A DNA stretch of 64,000 nt from Roseobacter sinensis (lineage in GTDB: Bacteria > Pseudomonadota > Alphaproteobacteria > Rhodobacterales > Rhodobacteraceae), in assembly GCF_025755255.1 (NCBI RefSeq), contig NZ_JALIEB010000002.1, positions 411,218 to 475,217 of the forward strand, read 5' to 3'. A model generated the notes under the pieces. That model made no database searches and was not told where the DNA came from. It worked only from the letters and a program-made list of their open reading frames with translations. A program made the position numbers and the translations under genes. Of the stretch, positions 28,762 to 37,655 are shown one piece after another; position 1 is the stretch's first letter, and each line of letters starts with the position of its first letter.

Positions 28762-29796
28762 TTAGCCGTACCGGTAGGGCCGTCCAGCCTTGACCATATC
28801 GGCATTGTATTGCTTGAAGATCTCGACAACCTTCGCCTTGGTCTCGCTCTCCGCGGCGATCTCGTCCCAGAACTTGAGCGCCGCGTCCTCGACCTGCTGC
28901 CATTCCGCATCGGGGATCGAGGTCAGCTCCAGCTTGGTGCCGTTGACGCGCAGGTTGGCCTCGCCGCCCCAGTACCACCACTGGCGATAATAATGCGACT
29001 GATCCATGCAGACCTTCAACAGCTCTTTCAGGTCATCCGGCAGCGCGTTGTAGCTTTCCATATTGGCAAAGAACGAGCCTGCCCAGGCGCCGGAGATGTT
29101 ATTGGTCAGGAAGTAGTTGGTCACATCCGCCCAACCGACGGTGTAGTCTTCGGTGATGCCGGACCACGCGATACCGTCGAGCTCGCCGGTTTGTACGGCC
29201 ACCTCGATGTCTTCCCATGGCAGCGTCACCGGGACCACGCCGAATTGCGTGAGGAACCGACCCGCGGTCGGGAAGGTGAATACACGCTTGCCCTTGAGGT
29301 CTTCGAGGCTGCGGATCGGATCCTTGGTGGCGAAATGGCAGGGGTCCCAGGCACCGGCGCTGAGGTGTTTAACGCCCACCGCCGAGTACTCCGCGTCCCA
29401 GATTTCATTGAGACCGTATTGGTTGAAGAGCACCGGCACGTCGAGCGAGTAACGCGAGGCGAAGGGGAAGTAACCGCCGAAGACGGTGACTTCCGTGGGC
29501 GAGGCCATCGAGTCGTCATCGGACTGCACCGCGTCGATGGTGCCGTTTTGCATCGCGCGGAAGAGCTCGCCGGTGGGCACCAGCTGGTCCGCAAAGAACA
29601 GCTCGATCTGCATCCGGTCGCCCGCGATCTTGTTGAAGCTGTCGATGGCGGGCTTGATCACATGCTCGGCCAGCGCCGGGCCCGCATAGGTCTGCATGCG
29701 CCATTGAATGGTGCCTTGCGCGATCGCCGGCGCCGCCAGCGGAGCCGCGGCGGCACCCGCCGCGGCGGTCGTGAGAAACTTGCGTCTTGTTGTCAT
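28762..29796 (-). CDS. dctP: TRAP transporter substrate-binding protein, Tat-exported
   Basis: Periplasmic receptor, 344 aa, resembling the mannitol/chloroaromatic (FcbT1-like) TRAP subgroup. The start at 29796 has AAGGAG 7 nt upstream. A twin-arginine signal (TRRKFLTT, then an Ala-rich stretch ending PAIAQ near residue 27) is followed by IQWRMQTYAGPAL and the conserved C-terminal WWYWGGEANLR. It lies downstream of dctQ and dctM in the same operon. The ligand is unknown; downstream enzymes suggest an amine or amino alcohol, and the subgroup often binds organic acids or polar aromatics. Confidence 0.9.
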   Translation of the reverse strand: MTTRRKFLTTAAAGAAAAPLAAPAIAQGTIQWRMQTYAGPALAEHVIKPAIDSFNKIAGDRMQIELFFADQLVPTGELFRAMQNGTIDAVQSDDDSMASPTEVTVFGGYFPFASRYSLDVPVLFNQYGLNEIWDAEYSAVGVKHLSAGAWDPCHFATKDPIRSLEDLKGKRVFTFPTAGRFLTQFGVVPVTLPWEDIEVAVQTGELDGIAWSGITEDYTVGWADVTNYFLTNNISGAWAGSFFANMESYNALPDDLKELLKVCMDQSHYYRQWWYWGGEANLRVNGTKLELTSIPDAEWQQVEDAALKFWDEIAAESETKAKVVEIFKQYNADMVKAGRPYRYG

Positions 29797-29842
29797 GGTC
29801 TTACTCCTTGTTGATTTGAACGCCCCGTCCGCGGGGTCTTGA

Positions 29843-31165
29843 TTATTTTCCGTAAACATACTCCGGCAGCCACAGCGCGATCTGCGGGAAACTCATGATC
29901 AGGGCAAGGCAGCCGATCATCACGAGCACGAAAGGCAGGATCGAGGTATAGATGTCCTTCAGCGTGATCTCGGGCGGCGCCATCGCGCGCATGAGGAAGA
30001 GGTTATAGCCGAAGGGCGGCGTCATGTAGGCGATCTGCGTGGTGATCGTATAGAGCACCCCGTACCAGATCAGATCGAAGCCAAGTGCCGCCACGAGTGG
30101 TACATACAAAGGCGCCACGATCACCAGCATCGCAGTGTCATCGAGGAAGGTGCCCATCAGCAAAAACGACAACTGCATCAGGATCAGGATCATCCAGGGG
30201 TTCAGGCCCAGTTGCTCGGTAAAGAGCTGGTCAATGGCCTTCACGGCGCCCAGCCCGTCGAAGACCGCGCCAAACCCCAAGGCGGCAAGGATGATCCACA
30301 TGAACATGCAGGAAATCGCCAGGGTCTGGCGCACCGAGGTCTCGAAGACCTCGCGGGTCATGCGGCCCTTGAGGACCGCAGCTGCGAGGGCCGTCAGCGC
30401 CCCGATGGCCGAGCTTTCCACGAGGCTGGTCCAGCCGTTCACGAAAGGCACCATCATCGCCATGAAGATCACGATGGGCAGCAGCCCCGCGCGCAGCAGC
30501 CGCAGCTTCTCGCCCATCGGCACCGTGCGCTCTTCCGCCGGCAGCACAGGCCCGAGCGCCGGGGTGACGCGACAACGCAGATAGATGTAGAGAATGAAAG
30601 CCGCCGCCATCATCAGCCCCGGCACCACGCCCGCAAGCCACAGTTGCCCCACGGGCTGCCGCGCGATCATCGCGTAGAGCACAAGGACGACCGAAGGCGG
30701 CACCAGAATACCTAGCGACGAGCCTGCCTGAATGACCCCCGTCACCATGCGCTTGTCATAGCCCCTTCGCAGCAGCTCCGGCAGCGCAATCGTGGCGCCA
30801 ATCGCCATACCTGCGACACTGAGGCCATTCATGGCCGAGACCAGCACCATCAGCCCGATGGTGCCAATCGCCAGACCGCCGGACACGGGGCCCATCCACA
30901 CATGAAACATGCGGTAGAGATCATCGGCGATCCGGCTTTCCGATAGGATGTATCCCATGAAGATAAACATCGGCAGCGTCAGCAGCGGGTACCAGTTCAT
31001 CAGCTTCATCGCCGCCGAGAACGGGATATTCACGCCCCCGGGATCCCAAAGCAGGATCGCCGCCAGAGCTGCGACCCCGCCGATGGCGCCGAAGACTCGC
31101 TGACCCGTCATCAGCATCAGCATCATCGAGGCGAACATGCAGATCGCGATCAACTCATACGACAT
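29843..31165 (-). CDS. dctM: TRAP transporter large permease DctM
   Basis: Large membrane subunit, 440 aa with about twelve hydrophobic segments. DctM motifs include MKLMNWYPLLTLPMFIFMGY, QAGSSLGILVPPSVVLVLY and YMTPPFGYNLFLMRA. The start at 31165 (MSYELI) overlaps the dctQ end by 11 nt, with GAAGG about 9 nt upstream; a TTG three codons earlier is the alternative. Sodium-coupled transport is expected from the family. Confidence 0.9.
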   Translation of the reverse strand: MSYELIAICMFASMMLMLMTGQRVFGAIGGVAALAAILLWDPGGVNIPFSAAMKLMNWYPLLTLPMFIFMGYILSESRIADDLYRMFHVWMGPVSGGLAIGTIGLMVLVSAMNGLSVAGMAIGATIALPELLRRGYDKRMVTGVIQAGSSLGILVPPSVVLVLYAMIARQPVGQLWLAGVVPGLMMAAAFILYIYLRCRVTPALGPVLPAEERTVPMGEKLRLLRAGLLPIVIFMAMMVPFVNGWTSLVESSAIGALTALAAAVLKGRMTREVFETSVRQTLAISCMFMWIILAALGFGAVFDGLGAVKAIDQLFTEQLGLNPWMILILMQLSFLLMGTFLDDTAMLVIVAPLYVPLVAALGFDLIWYGVLYTITTQIAYMTPPFGYNLFLMRAMAPPEITLKDIYTSILPFVLVMIGCLALIMSFPQIALWLPEYVYGK

Positions 31166-31733
31166 GCAGGTCAACCTTCCGCAGCGTCGCGATATCCTTG
31201 ATCAGCTCCGAGATCGCCTGCAGCAGCATCAGGAAGAAACCCAGGATCATCACCGCCTTGATCGGCCAGATATAGGGCCGCCAGGCGGTGCTGGAGCGCT
31301 CCAGCCGCCCGATCTCCTCCGTACCTGTCAGCAGCCCCGCAAAATAGACCAGCGGCTCCTGCCCCCAGTAGCCCAGCGAATAGGCCGTAGACCCCAGCGC
31401 GCCGTAAAGCAACACGCCCAGGTAGAAGATCAGCAAGAGCACGGTGAAGGCGTCGAACCAGGCCTTCTTGCGCACCGACCAATCGTGATAGAAGAGATCC
31501 ATGCGCACATTGGCGCCCAGTTGCATCGCGTAAGGCCCGCCGGTGATATAGTAGGCCACCATGGCGAATTGCGCCATCTCCAGCGTCCAGAGCGTCGGCA
31601 GAAAGAATGTCTTGGAGATCGACGACCACAGCAGGATGCCCATCATCACGAAGATGCCGTACATCATGATCCGCCCGATGCGGTAGTTGACCGCATCCAC
31701 CCATCGTACATAGACGGATGCCATCCGCCTCAT
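31155..31733 (-). CDS. dctQ: TRAP transporter small permease DctQ
   Basis: Small four-helix membrane subunit, 192 aa, with the family-typical amphipathic segment (GANVRMDLFYHDWS) between the middle helices. The start at 31733 shares ATGA with the upstream amidohydrolase gene, with GGAG 8 nt upstream, so the two proteins are translationally coupled. It forms the membrane complex with the following DctM. Confidence 0.88.
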   Translation of the reverse strand: MRRMASVYVRWVDAVNYRIGRIMMYGIFVMMGILLWSSISKTFFLPTLWTLEMAQFAMVAYYITGGPYAMQLGANVRMDLFYHDWSVRKKAWFDAFTVLLLIFYLGVLLYGALGSTAYSLGYWGQEPLVYFAGLLTGTEEIGRLERSSTAWRPYIWPIKAVMILGFFLMLLQAISELIKDIATLRKVDLHVV

Positions 31734-32494
31734 GCCGCTATCTCCACCGCGCTGAGGCTATCGGTGATCCAGCCGGCGAGCATCCGCGCCGTTGCGGCCT
31801 GTGTTTGAGGTGTCGCGATCAGATCGTTGCGCACCTCCAGCATCACATTCGGAATGCCGCGGCCAATTCCGTGCAGCTGCAAGGTATGGGTCACGCCGTC
31901 CGCGGGACCATAGGGCGCATTGCGTTCGACCCGGAAGGTCGTATGCGCGCCGCTGCATGCGAGCATCGCATCGGCCAAGCGCCGATCCTCATCGTGCAGC
32001 ACACCGATCTCGACCACGCGGCGCTGTCCCATGAAGACCGGTGTGAAGCTGTGCACCGTCACCAGCACCCGTGCTTGGGCGGCGGTCATCGTCTCGCGTA
32101 CAGCGGCTTCGAACGGTAAATAGTACTGCGCGACGCGCGTGGTCCTGTCCTTGTGTGACAGGCCGATGTTTCCGGGGATGTCGCGCCCCTCGCTCTGCTC
32201 CAGGATGGCGGATGGCGCCTTGGGCGGGCGGTTGCAGTCATAGACAAGCCGCGAAACACCGCCGGCGACCAATGGCGCATCGAGCGCCGCGGACAGCCCC
32301 CGTGCCACGCCCAGCGCGCCGGGGTCCCAAGCGGCATGACCCAAGCGCATATCCTCCGTCAATCCGAGATGATCGAGCGCGGCCGGGATATGGTGGCTGG
32401 CGTGTTCACAGATCAGAACCACGCCAGATCTGCCTGCGGCGTGGATCACCTGCACCGCCTCATCGTCTTGAATTCCGCGCCTCTGATCAGACAT
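31730..32494 (-). CDS. N-formylglutamate amidohydrolase-family protein (HutG paralogue)
   Basis: Zinc-type amidohydrolase of the N-formylglutamate deformylase family, 254 aa, and a second member beside hutG at 13576. Recognisable motifs are VLICEHASHHIP, HAAWDPGALG, SRLVYDCNRPP and TVHSFTPVF. It is the first gene of the TRAP/ligase operon, divergent from an RpiR regulator. Because gamma-glutamyl amides resemble N-acyl glutamates, it may release glutamate in the last step of the proposed pathway; that is inference. The start at 32494 is preferred to one 7 codons upstream. Confidence 0.85.
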   Translation of the reverse strand: MSDQRRGIQDDEAVQVIHAAGRSGVVLICEHASHHIPAALDHLGLTEDMRLGHAAWDPGALGVARGLSAALDAPLVAGGVSRLVYDCNRPPKAPSAILEQSEGRDIPGNIGLSHKDRTTRVAQYYLPFEAAVRETMTAAQARVLVTVHSFTPVFMGQRRVVEIGVLHDEDRRLADAMLACSGAHTTFRVERNAPYGPADGVTHTLQLHGIGRGIPNVMLEVRNDLIATPQTQAATARMLAGWITDSLSAVEIAA

Positions 32495-32549
32495 TTCGCC
32501 CCCGGTCCGGCACAAATGTCTTGCCGGATCGGGATTCTGTCAACACAAT

Positions 32550-32569
32550 ACTGAAATTCCCTGTTCAGT
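32550..32569. promoter_or_regulatory. Inverted repeat between the RpiR gene and the TRAP/ligase operon
   Basis: ACTGAA and TTCAGT arms with an 8-nt spacer form a perfect 6-bp inverted repeat in the 120-nt divergent intergenic region. It is placed 45 nt before the RpiR start and 55 nt before the amidohydrolase start, as expected for an operator shared by both promoters. Confidence 0.45.
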
Positions 32570-32614
32570 TTGAGCAGGCCTGTAATAAAACCCGTCAAAA
32601 CGAAGGCACAGCAT

Positions 32615-33487
32615 GTGCATGACGCTAGTCTGACAATCGCCGACCGCATCCAGGCTCATCTATCAACCTTGACCCGGGCGGAGCGGCAGCTGGCGGATGC
32701 GATCCTCGAAAACTACCCCGCATCCGGTCTCGGCCCCATTGCAACGCTCGCGCAAGATGCCGATGTCTCGACCCCTACGGTCGCTCGCATGGTGCAGAAG
32801 CTGGGTTTCAAGGGATATCCCGAGTTCCAGGCGGACCTGCGCGAGGAGCTCAAGGCCCAGCTCAGCGGCCCCATCGCCAAGCACGACACCTGGGCCGAAG
32901 GCGCGCCGGAAGGCCACATGCTCAACCGCTTCACCGAAGCGGTGATCGGCAACATCCGCCAGTCGCTCGGCCAGATCGACACGGGCGATTTCGATGCGGC
33001 CTGTGCCCAGCTCGCCGACAGCAGCTCGCGGCTGCACATCGTCGGCGGGCGCATCACCCACACGATGGCGGAGTACCTGTTTCTGCACATGCAGATGATG
33101 CGCGGCGATGTGGTGCACATCCAGTCGACCTCGAATGCCTGGCCGCACTATCTGCTCGACGTGAAAGAGGGCGACACCTTCGTGATCTTCGACGTGCGCC
33201 GCTACGAGAGCAACACACTGAAACTGGCCGAGATGGCGCGCAGCCGCGGGGCGCGCATCATTCTCTTCACCGACCAGTGGCGCTCCCCCATCCACAGCCT
33301 GTCCGACATCTGCTTTTCCAGCCGCATCGTCGTGCCGTCCGCCTGGGATTCCGCGACCACCACGCTGCTGTTGGTCGAAACCCTGATCGCAGCGGTGCAG
33401 GATCTCTCCTGGCCCGACACCCGCGATCGGATGCAGACGCTGGAAGAGATGTTCGATCAGACCAAGCTCTTCAGGAAGTTCACTTGA
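32615..33487 (+). CDS. MurR/RpiR-family transcriptional regulator
   Basis: Regulator of 290 aa. An N-terminal RpiR helix-turn-helix (about residues 10-85, SLTRAERQLADAIL-like start and DVSTPTVARMVQKLGFKGYPEF) is followed by a SIS domain (about 120-260, LHIVGGRITHTMAEYLF; GARIILFTD). SIS domains usually bind phosphorylated sugars, but RpiR relatives next to TRAP and amine genes may bind other ligands. A GTG start at 32615 has GAAGG 8 nt upstream; a TTG 15 codons earlier has no SD. It is divergent from the operon it probably controls. Confidence 0.87.
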   Translation: MHDASLTIADRIQAHLSTLTRAERQLADAILENYPASGLGPIATLAQDADVSTPTVARMVQKLGFKGYPEFQADLREELKAQLSGPIAKHDTWAEGAPEGHMLNRFTEAVIGNIRQSLGQIDTGDFDAACAQLADSSSRLHIVGGRITHTMAEYLFLHMQMMRGDVVHIQSTSNAWPHYLLDVKEGDTFVIFDVRRYESNTLKLAEMARSRGARIILFTDQWRSPIHSLSDICFSSRIVVPSAWDSATTTLLLVETLIAAVQDLSWPDTRDRMQTLEEMFDQTKLFRKFT

Positions 33488-33551
33488 AGCACTCCGCCAG
33501 GACCGCACCACCCTTGCATCGGAGGCGCTTCATCCGCCCCCCTCGCCAACA

Positions 33552-33581
33552 CCGGGCGTCTCCTGAACAGGAGAGGCCCGG
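33552..33581. terminator. Stem-loop between convergent genes
   Basis: Two 14-nt arms (33552-33565 and 33568-33581, one mismatch) form a strong GC-rich stem between the 3' ends of the RpiR gene and the peroxiredoxin-like gene. There is no clear U-tract on either strand, so it may act as a bidirectional, possibly Rho-assisted, terminator. Confidence 0.5.
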
Positions 33582-33608
33582 GACATGTCATGCGGCGCAG
33601 CCGCGCCT

Positions 33609-34145
33609 TCAAACAGCGCCGGTGTATTCGCCGCGCGCCGGGTAGTCATTGCCAATCGCAAAGTCGAGCGCGCCGACGAGTTCCGAGAAATGCGGGCGCA
33701 CGAAGGGCATCGTTTGCACCGACCCGTAATAGAGCGTCTGCTGCGGCGTGACCATAAAGAGCCCCGGCTCGGAAAAGAGCGCAGGCTCCTCGATCCCGAT
33801 CGAGGTCTTGCCGCGCGACGTGGAGATATAGAGCCCCCAGTCCTTCGCCTTGGCCAGCGGCAGATCATAGCCGAAGCGCAGCGCCGTGGCCGAGATCTTG
33901 TCGGCCATCGCCTGCGCCCGCTCCTCTTCGTCGCTGCTGATCGCGATGGTCTTCACGCCGCGCTCGGCAAACTCCGGCGTGCGCTTCTCCAGTTCGGCCA
34001 GATAAGTCGCACAGAGCGGACAGTGCAGCCCGCGATAAAAGCAGACAACCGTGCCGCGCTCGGATCCGTCATTGGCAAGATCGAACATCCCACCCCCCAA
34101 CAGCGGCACTTGAAGATCAGGGGTTTTCTGGCGGGGCATCAGCAT
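33609..34145 (-). CDS. Peroxiredoxin-like (AhpC/TSA-fold) protein
   Basis: Thioredoxin-fold protein, 178 aa. The active-site region is CFYRGLHCPLCATYL, with C42 and C45 in a CxxC arrangement as in peroxiredoxin-like thiol oxidoreductases rather than typical 2-Cys Prx. The start at 34145 has AAGGAG 8 nt upstream. It lies about 100 nt after the ABC permease on the same strand and may be co-transcribed. A role in peroxide or disulfide reduction is a family-level inference. Confidence 0.82.
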   Translation of the reverse strand: MLMPRQKTPDLQVPLLGGGMFDLANDGSERGTVVCFYRGLHCPLCATYLAELEKRTPEFAERGVKTIAISSDEEERAQAMADKISATALRFGYDLPLAKAKDWGLYISTSRGKTSIGIEEPALFSEPGLFMVTPQQTLYYGSVQTMPFVRPHFSELVGALDFAIGNDYPARGEYTGAV

Positions 34146-34245
34146 CGGTTGGTCTCCTTCATTCACTCTTCGGGGTTGGTCTCACGAAAGCCGGACAGTG
34201 ACCAGCGGCCGCTGATCACGATCCCTTGTGCGCGCTTGTGCGCTG

Positions 34246-35040
34246 TCAGGTCCGCCAGTCCAAAAGCCGCCGTTCGATCACCCCGATCACCGCACTCACC
34301 AGCACACCCAGCACGGAGAGGATCACGACACCCGCAAAGAGCCGCTCCAGATCGTAAAGCGACCCTGCCTCGAGGATGTAGGCGCCAATCCCGTATTCCG
34401 CCCCCAACATCTCGGCCGCCACCAGCAGGATGATCGCAATCGCCAGACTGATCCGCAGCCCCGCGAGGATGCCCGGCATCGCCCCCGGCAGCACGATCTT
34501 GCGCACGATGCTGAACCAGTCCAGCCCAAAGCTTTGCCCCATGCGGATCAGCGTCCGGTCGACGTTATCCACAGCCGCAAAGGTCGCGACCACGGTGGGC
34601 GTGAAAGTGCCAAAGGCGATCAGCGCGTATTTGCTGCCCTCGTCGATCCCGAACCAGATCACGAAGAGCGGCAAGAGCGCGATCTTCGGAATCGGGAAGA
34701 TCGCGGCGACCAGAGGCACCAAACCGGCCCGCACAAAAGAGAACAATCCGATCAAGAACCCCACACCTATCCCCAGCGACGCTCCCAGCGCAGCACCCAC
34801 CAGCAGGCGCAGAAGCGACGGGATCAGATGCTGGAACAGGAGCCCCGAGCTGTAAAGCTCTCCAAACGTTTGCAAAACATCGCTTGGGCGCGGCAGCGTC
34901 AGCGGTGAGATCACGCCTGTCCGTGTGCCCCATTCTGCCAGCAGAAGCAGCGCTGCAAAGACCACAAACCCGACCCATCGCCGGCTCTGATGGGTAAATC
35001 CACCCCCTCTAAATACAACCTTTGAGCCCTGGTTATCCAC
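34246..35040 (-). CDS. ABC transporter permease (SsuC/TauC type)
   Basis: Inner-membrane permease, 264 aa with about six helices and the coupling loop (GQSFGLDWFSIVRKIVLPGAMPGI). A GTG start at 35040 is supported by GGAG 7 nt upstream inside the end of the ATPase gene; an ATG 15 nt earlier is the alternative. It works with the ATPase and binding protein encoded upstream. Homologues move sulfonates, nitrate or pyrimidines; the substrate is not identifiable here. Confidence 0.88.
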   Translation of the reverse strand: MDNQGSKVVFRGGGFTHQSRRWVGFVVFAALLLLAEWGTRTGVISPLTLPRPSDVLQTFGELYSSGLLFQHLIPSLLRLLVGAALGASLGIGVGFLIGLFSFVRAGLVPLVAAIFPIPKIALLPLFVIWFGIDEGSKYALIAFGTFTPTVVATFAAVDNVDRTLIRMGQSFGLDWFSIVRKIVLPGAMPGILAGLRISLAIAIILLVAAEMLGAEYGIGAYILEAGSLYDLERLFAGVVILSVLGVLVSAVIGVIERRLLDWRT

Positions 35041-35800
35041 GCAGCAGCTCCGCATCTGCCGCCGCAGCTTCCGCCCTCATGAGCTCCCAGAGGTGTTTTT
35101 GCGTCACCTCCAGATCCGCATCGCCATAGCCGCGGTCGGCCAGCGGTTTGTCCAGGCTGACGACCTCGCGCAGCTCTCCGGGCCGCCGCGACAGCACCAC
35201 GATGCGGTGCCCCAGCCGCACCGCTTCGGCGAGATTGTGCGTCACATAAACTGCCGTAAATGGCTGTCTTGTCCACAGGCCCACGAGATCCTCCATCAGC
35301 AGCTCCCGCGTCTGGCTGTCGAGCGCCGACAGCGGCTCGTCCATCAGCAGCACTGCCGGTCTGACCACCAGCGCCCGCGCAATCGCCACGCGTTGTTTCA
35401 TGCCGCCGGACAGCTGCCGCGGCAGCGCATCGGCGAATTCGGTGAGCCGCGTGCGCCCGAGCACATCCGCGACCATGGCGCGTGCTTCATCGCGTCCGAT
35501 CGGATGATCCTCCAGCACCAGCGACACGTTCCCCGCCACGCTGCGCCACGGCAGCAGCGCAAAGTCCTGAAAGATGAAGGTGAGCGGGTTGAGACATCCT
35601 TGAGGCGGCTGCCCCACCTGCAGCACCTCGCCCCGCGCCGGTTGCTCGAGCCCGCCCATCATGCGCAGCAGGGTGGACTTGCCGCACCCGGACGGGCCCA
35701 CGATGCAGACGATCTCGCCCTCTGGCACCTTCAGATCGATGTCGCGCAGCACCTCCCGGCCTGCATAGCTGTGGCCGACCCCGGCCAGGCGCAGCTCCAT
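35033..35800 (-). CDS. ABC transporter ATP-binding protein (SsuB/TauB type)
   Basis: Cytoplasmic ATPase, 255 aa. Walker A is GPSGCGKST (residues 35-43), the Q-loop is FIFQDFALLPW, the signature is LSGGMKQR, Walker B is VLLMDEP and the H-loop is VTHNLAEA. The FALLPWRSVAGNV block is typical of the nitrate/sulfonate/taurine subgroup. It overlaps the permease gene and starts 6 nt after the binding-protein stop. Confidence 0.92.
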   Translation of the reverse strand: MELRLAGVGHSYAGREVLRDIDLKVPEGEIVCIVGPSGCGKSTLLRMMGGLEQPARGEVLQVGQPPQGCLNPLTFIFQDFALLPWRSVAGNVSLVLEDHPIGRDEARAMVADVLGRTRLTEFADALPRQLSGGMKQRVAIARALVVRPAVLLMDEPLSALDSQTRELLMEDLVGLWTRQPFTAVYVTHNLAEAVRLGHRIVVLSRRPGELREVVSLDKPLADRGYGDADLEVTQKHLWELMRAEAAAADAELLRG

Positions 35801-35805
35801 AGGCG

Positions 35806-36825
35806 TCAGCTGCCGAGGGTCTCGACGTAGGAGGTATCGAGCAATGTCTCCAGTGTGATACCCTCATCCACCAGCCCTTCGGACTGGAACCACTTCAGCT
35901 GATCGCGCACCGAAGCCACGTTCAGCGCCGCCCCCCCGTTCAGCCGCATCGTGCCGTTGATGATCGAGGCGGCTGCCGTCTCGCGCGGGCGGTCTGTGTA
36001 GACATATTTGTGGATCAGATCGACCATCGCATCGACGCCCGCCTGCCCGCTCTCCTGCGCGATCATCGTGGCGTTGTAGTCCGCCACGCCACGGGCATAG
36101 GCGCTCAGATAGTCCCCTGTCATGTCCCGTTCATCCGCGGCGTTCGTCGCCGAGGTAAAGACGGTGGTCACCTGATAGTCGGGCAGATAGTCGGCGATAT
36201 CGCCGATGATGTGAACCGCCCCAGATGCGGCGAGCGGCTTGGCGATATGCGGCACGATCGACCAGGCGTCGATCTGCCCGGACTTGAGCGCGCCGATGAT
36301 CGCACCCACCTTCTGCAGCGGCTTGAACGACAGCGACACGCCTTCCGCGGCCGCGACCTTAGAGCCCATGTAGTGAAAAGAAGACCCGGCCGTCGACATC
36401 CCGAAGCTCTTTCCATCCAGCGCGGCGGGCGCGGTCAGCCCGGCCTGGAAGGCCGCATCGCTGGCGAGGATCTTCTGCCCGTCGATACCCGGCTCTTCCG
36501 AAAGCGCGCCGCCGATCACCTTGATCGCCCCCTTGTCGGCCAGCGACACAAGCCCGCCCGAGATCGCGGTGATGGCGTAGTCCACATCGCCGCTGGCAAT
36601 CGCAACGGCCATGGGCTGCGCGGCCTGAAAGAACTTCAGCTCGACCTCCAACCCGGCCTCTGCGAAATACCCACGCTCGAAGGCGATGAAACTGCCTGCG
36701 TGGCTGGTGAAGCGCAAGGCGCCCACGGTGATCTTGCGCCCTGCGGCACAGGCTGGGGCCGCCAACCCGACTGCGGTTGCCGCACCCAAGGCCCCCAAGG
36801 CCTGCCGGCGATTGAACTCCGTCAT
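35806..36825 (-). CDS. ABC transporter substrate-binding protein (NMT1/SsuA-like), Tat-type signal
   Basis: Periplasmic binding protein, 339 aa. The start at 36825 has GGGAGAGAGAG directly upstream. The N-terminus NRRQALGALGA is a twin-arginine-like signal ending at about residue 27 (ACAAG). The NMT1/THI5-like fold shows in GYFAEAGLEVELKFFQAAQPMAVAIASGDVDYAI and the STAGSSFHYM ligand loop. It is the first gene of the importer operon. The ligand could be a sulfonate, a pyrimidine (HMP-like) or another small molecule. Confidence 0.88.
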   Translation of the reverse strand: MTEFNRRQALGALGAATAVGLAAPACAAGRKITVGALRFTSHAGSFIAFERGYFAEAGLEVELKFFQAAQPMAVAIASGDVDYAITAISGGLVSLADKGAIKVIGGALSEEPGIDGQKILASDAAFQAGLTAPAALDGKSFGMSTAGSSFHYMGSKVAAAEGVSLSFKPLQKVGAIIGALKSGQIDAWSIVPHIAKPLAASGAVHIIGDIADYLPDYQVTTVFTSATNAADERDMTGDYLSAYARGVADYNATMIAQESGQAGVDAMVDLIHKYVYTDRPRETAAASIINGTMRLNGGAALNVASVRDQLKWFQSEGLVDEGITLETLLDTSYVETLGS

Positions 36826-36965
36826 CTCTCTCTCCCTGTCTCCCAAAGACGATTGCTCGAAGCTTACCCTACGAGCGTCCGGCTGCAAGCGGCGATGCCC
36901 CCTTGCCTCGGCCGGGCACGGGCCGGTATAGCGCGGGGGACACCGCCCAGAACAGGGGATCGCCC

Positions 36966-37655
36966 ATGTCCTTCGACCGTTCCATAAAGATCGCACCCTC
37001 GATCCTTGCCGCCGATTTCGCCAATTTCGGTGCGGAATGCGAAGCCATCGAAGCGCAGGGTGCCGATTGGGTGCATGTGGACGTGATGGACGGGCATTTC
37101 GTGCCCAACATCACCTTTGGCCCCGCGACATGCGCCGCGATCCGGCCGCACATCAAGGGCGTGATGGACGTGCATCTGATGATCGCGCCGGTCGATCCCT
37201 ACATCGAAGCCTTTGCCAAAGCCGGCGCGGATGTGATCACGGCACATGTGGAGGCGGGTCCGCACATCCATCGGACATTACAGTCCATTCGGGGCGCAGG
37301 GGCGAAGGCCGGTGTGGCGCTGAACCCCGGCACGCCCGCAAGCGCGGTGGCCGAACTCATGGACAGCGTCGATCTCATCTGCGTCATGACGGTGAACCCC
37401 GGCTTCGGCGGTCAGAAGTTCATCGACATGACGGCCAAGATCCGCGAGTTGCACGCCCTGATCGGCGACCGGCCCGTGCATATCGAGATCGACGGTGGCG
37501 TTGACCCCACAACCGCGCCGATGCTCGCCAAAGCGGGCGCCGATGTGCTGGTGGCAGGCTCTGCCGTCTTCCGGGGCGGCTCGGTCGGCAACCCGGCCCC
37601 TTACGGCGAGAACATCCGCGCGATCCGCGAGGCCGCGGCGGGCACCTACGTCTGA
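36966..37655 (+). CDS. rpe: Ribulose-phosphate 3-epimerase
   Basis: TIM-barrel epimerase, 229 aa, interconverting ribulose 5-phosphate and xylulose 5-phosphate in the pentose phosphate and Calvin pathways. Motifs are IAPSILAADFANFG, HVDVMDGHFVPNITFGP, VNPGFGGQKFI and EIDGGVDP, containing the metal His/Asp residues. AGGGG lies about 7 nt before the ATG at 36966. Its 3' end overlaps the convergent FadJ-like gene by 10 bp. Confidence 0.96.
   Translation: MSFDRSIKIAPSILAADFANFGAECEAIEAQGADWVHVDVMDGHFVPNITFGPATCAAIRPHIKGVMDVHLMIAPVDPYIEAFAKAGADVITAHVEAGPHIHRTLQSIRGAGAKAGVALNPGTPASAVAELMDSVDLICVMTVNPGFGGQKFIDMTAKIRELHALIGDRPVHIEIDGGVDPTTAPMLAKAGADVLVAGSAVFRGGSVGNPAPYGENIRAIREAAAGTYV

Noticed and set aside
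37646..37655. 10-bp overlap between the 3' ends of rpe and the FadJ-like gene
   Set aside because: Short convergent overlaps are common in compact genomes and need no special explanation.
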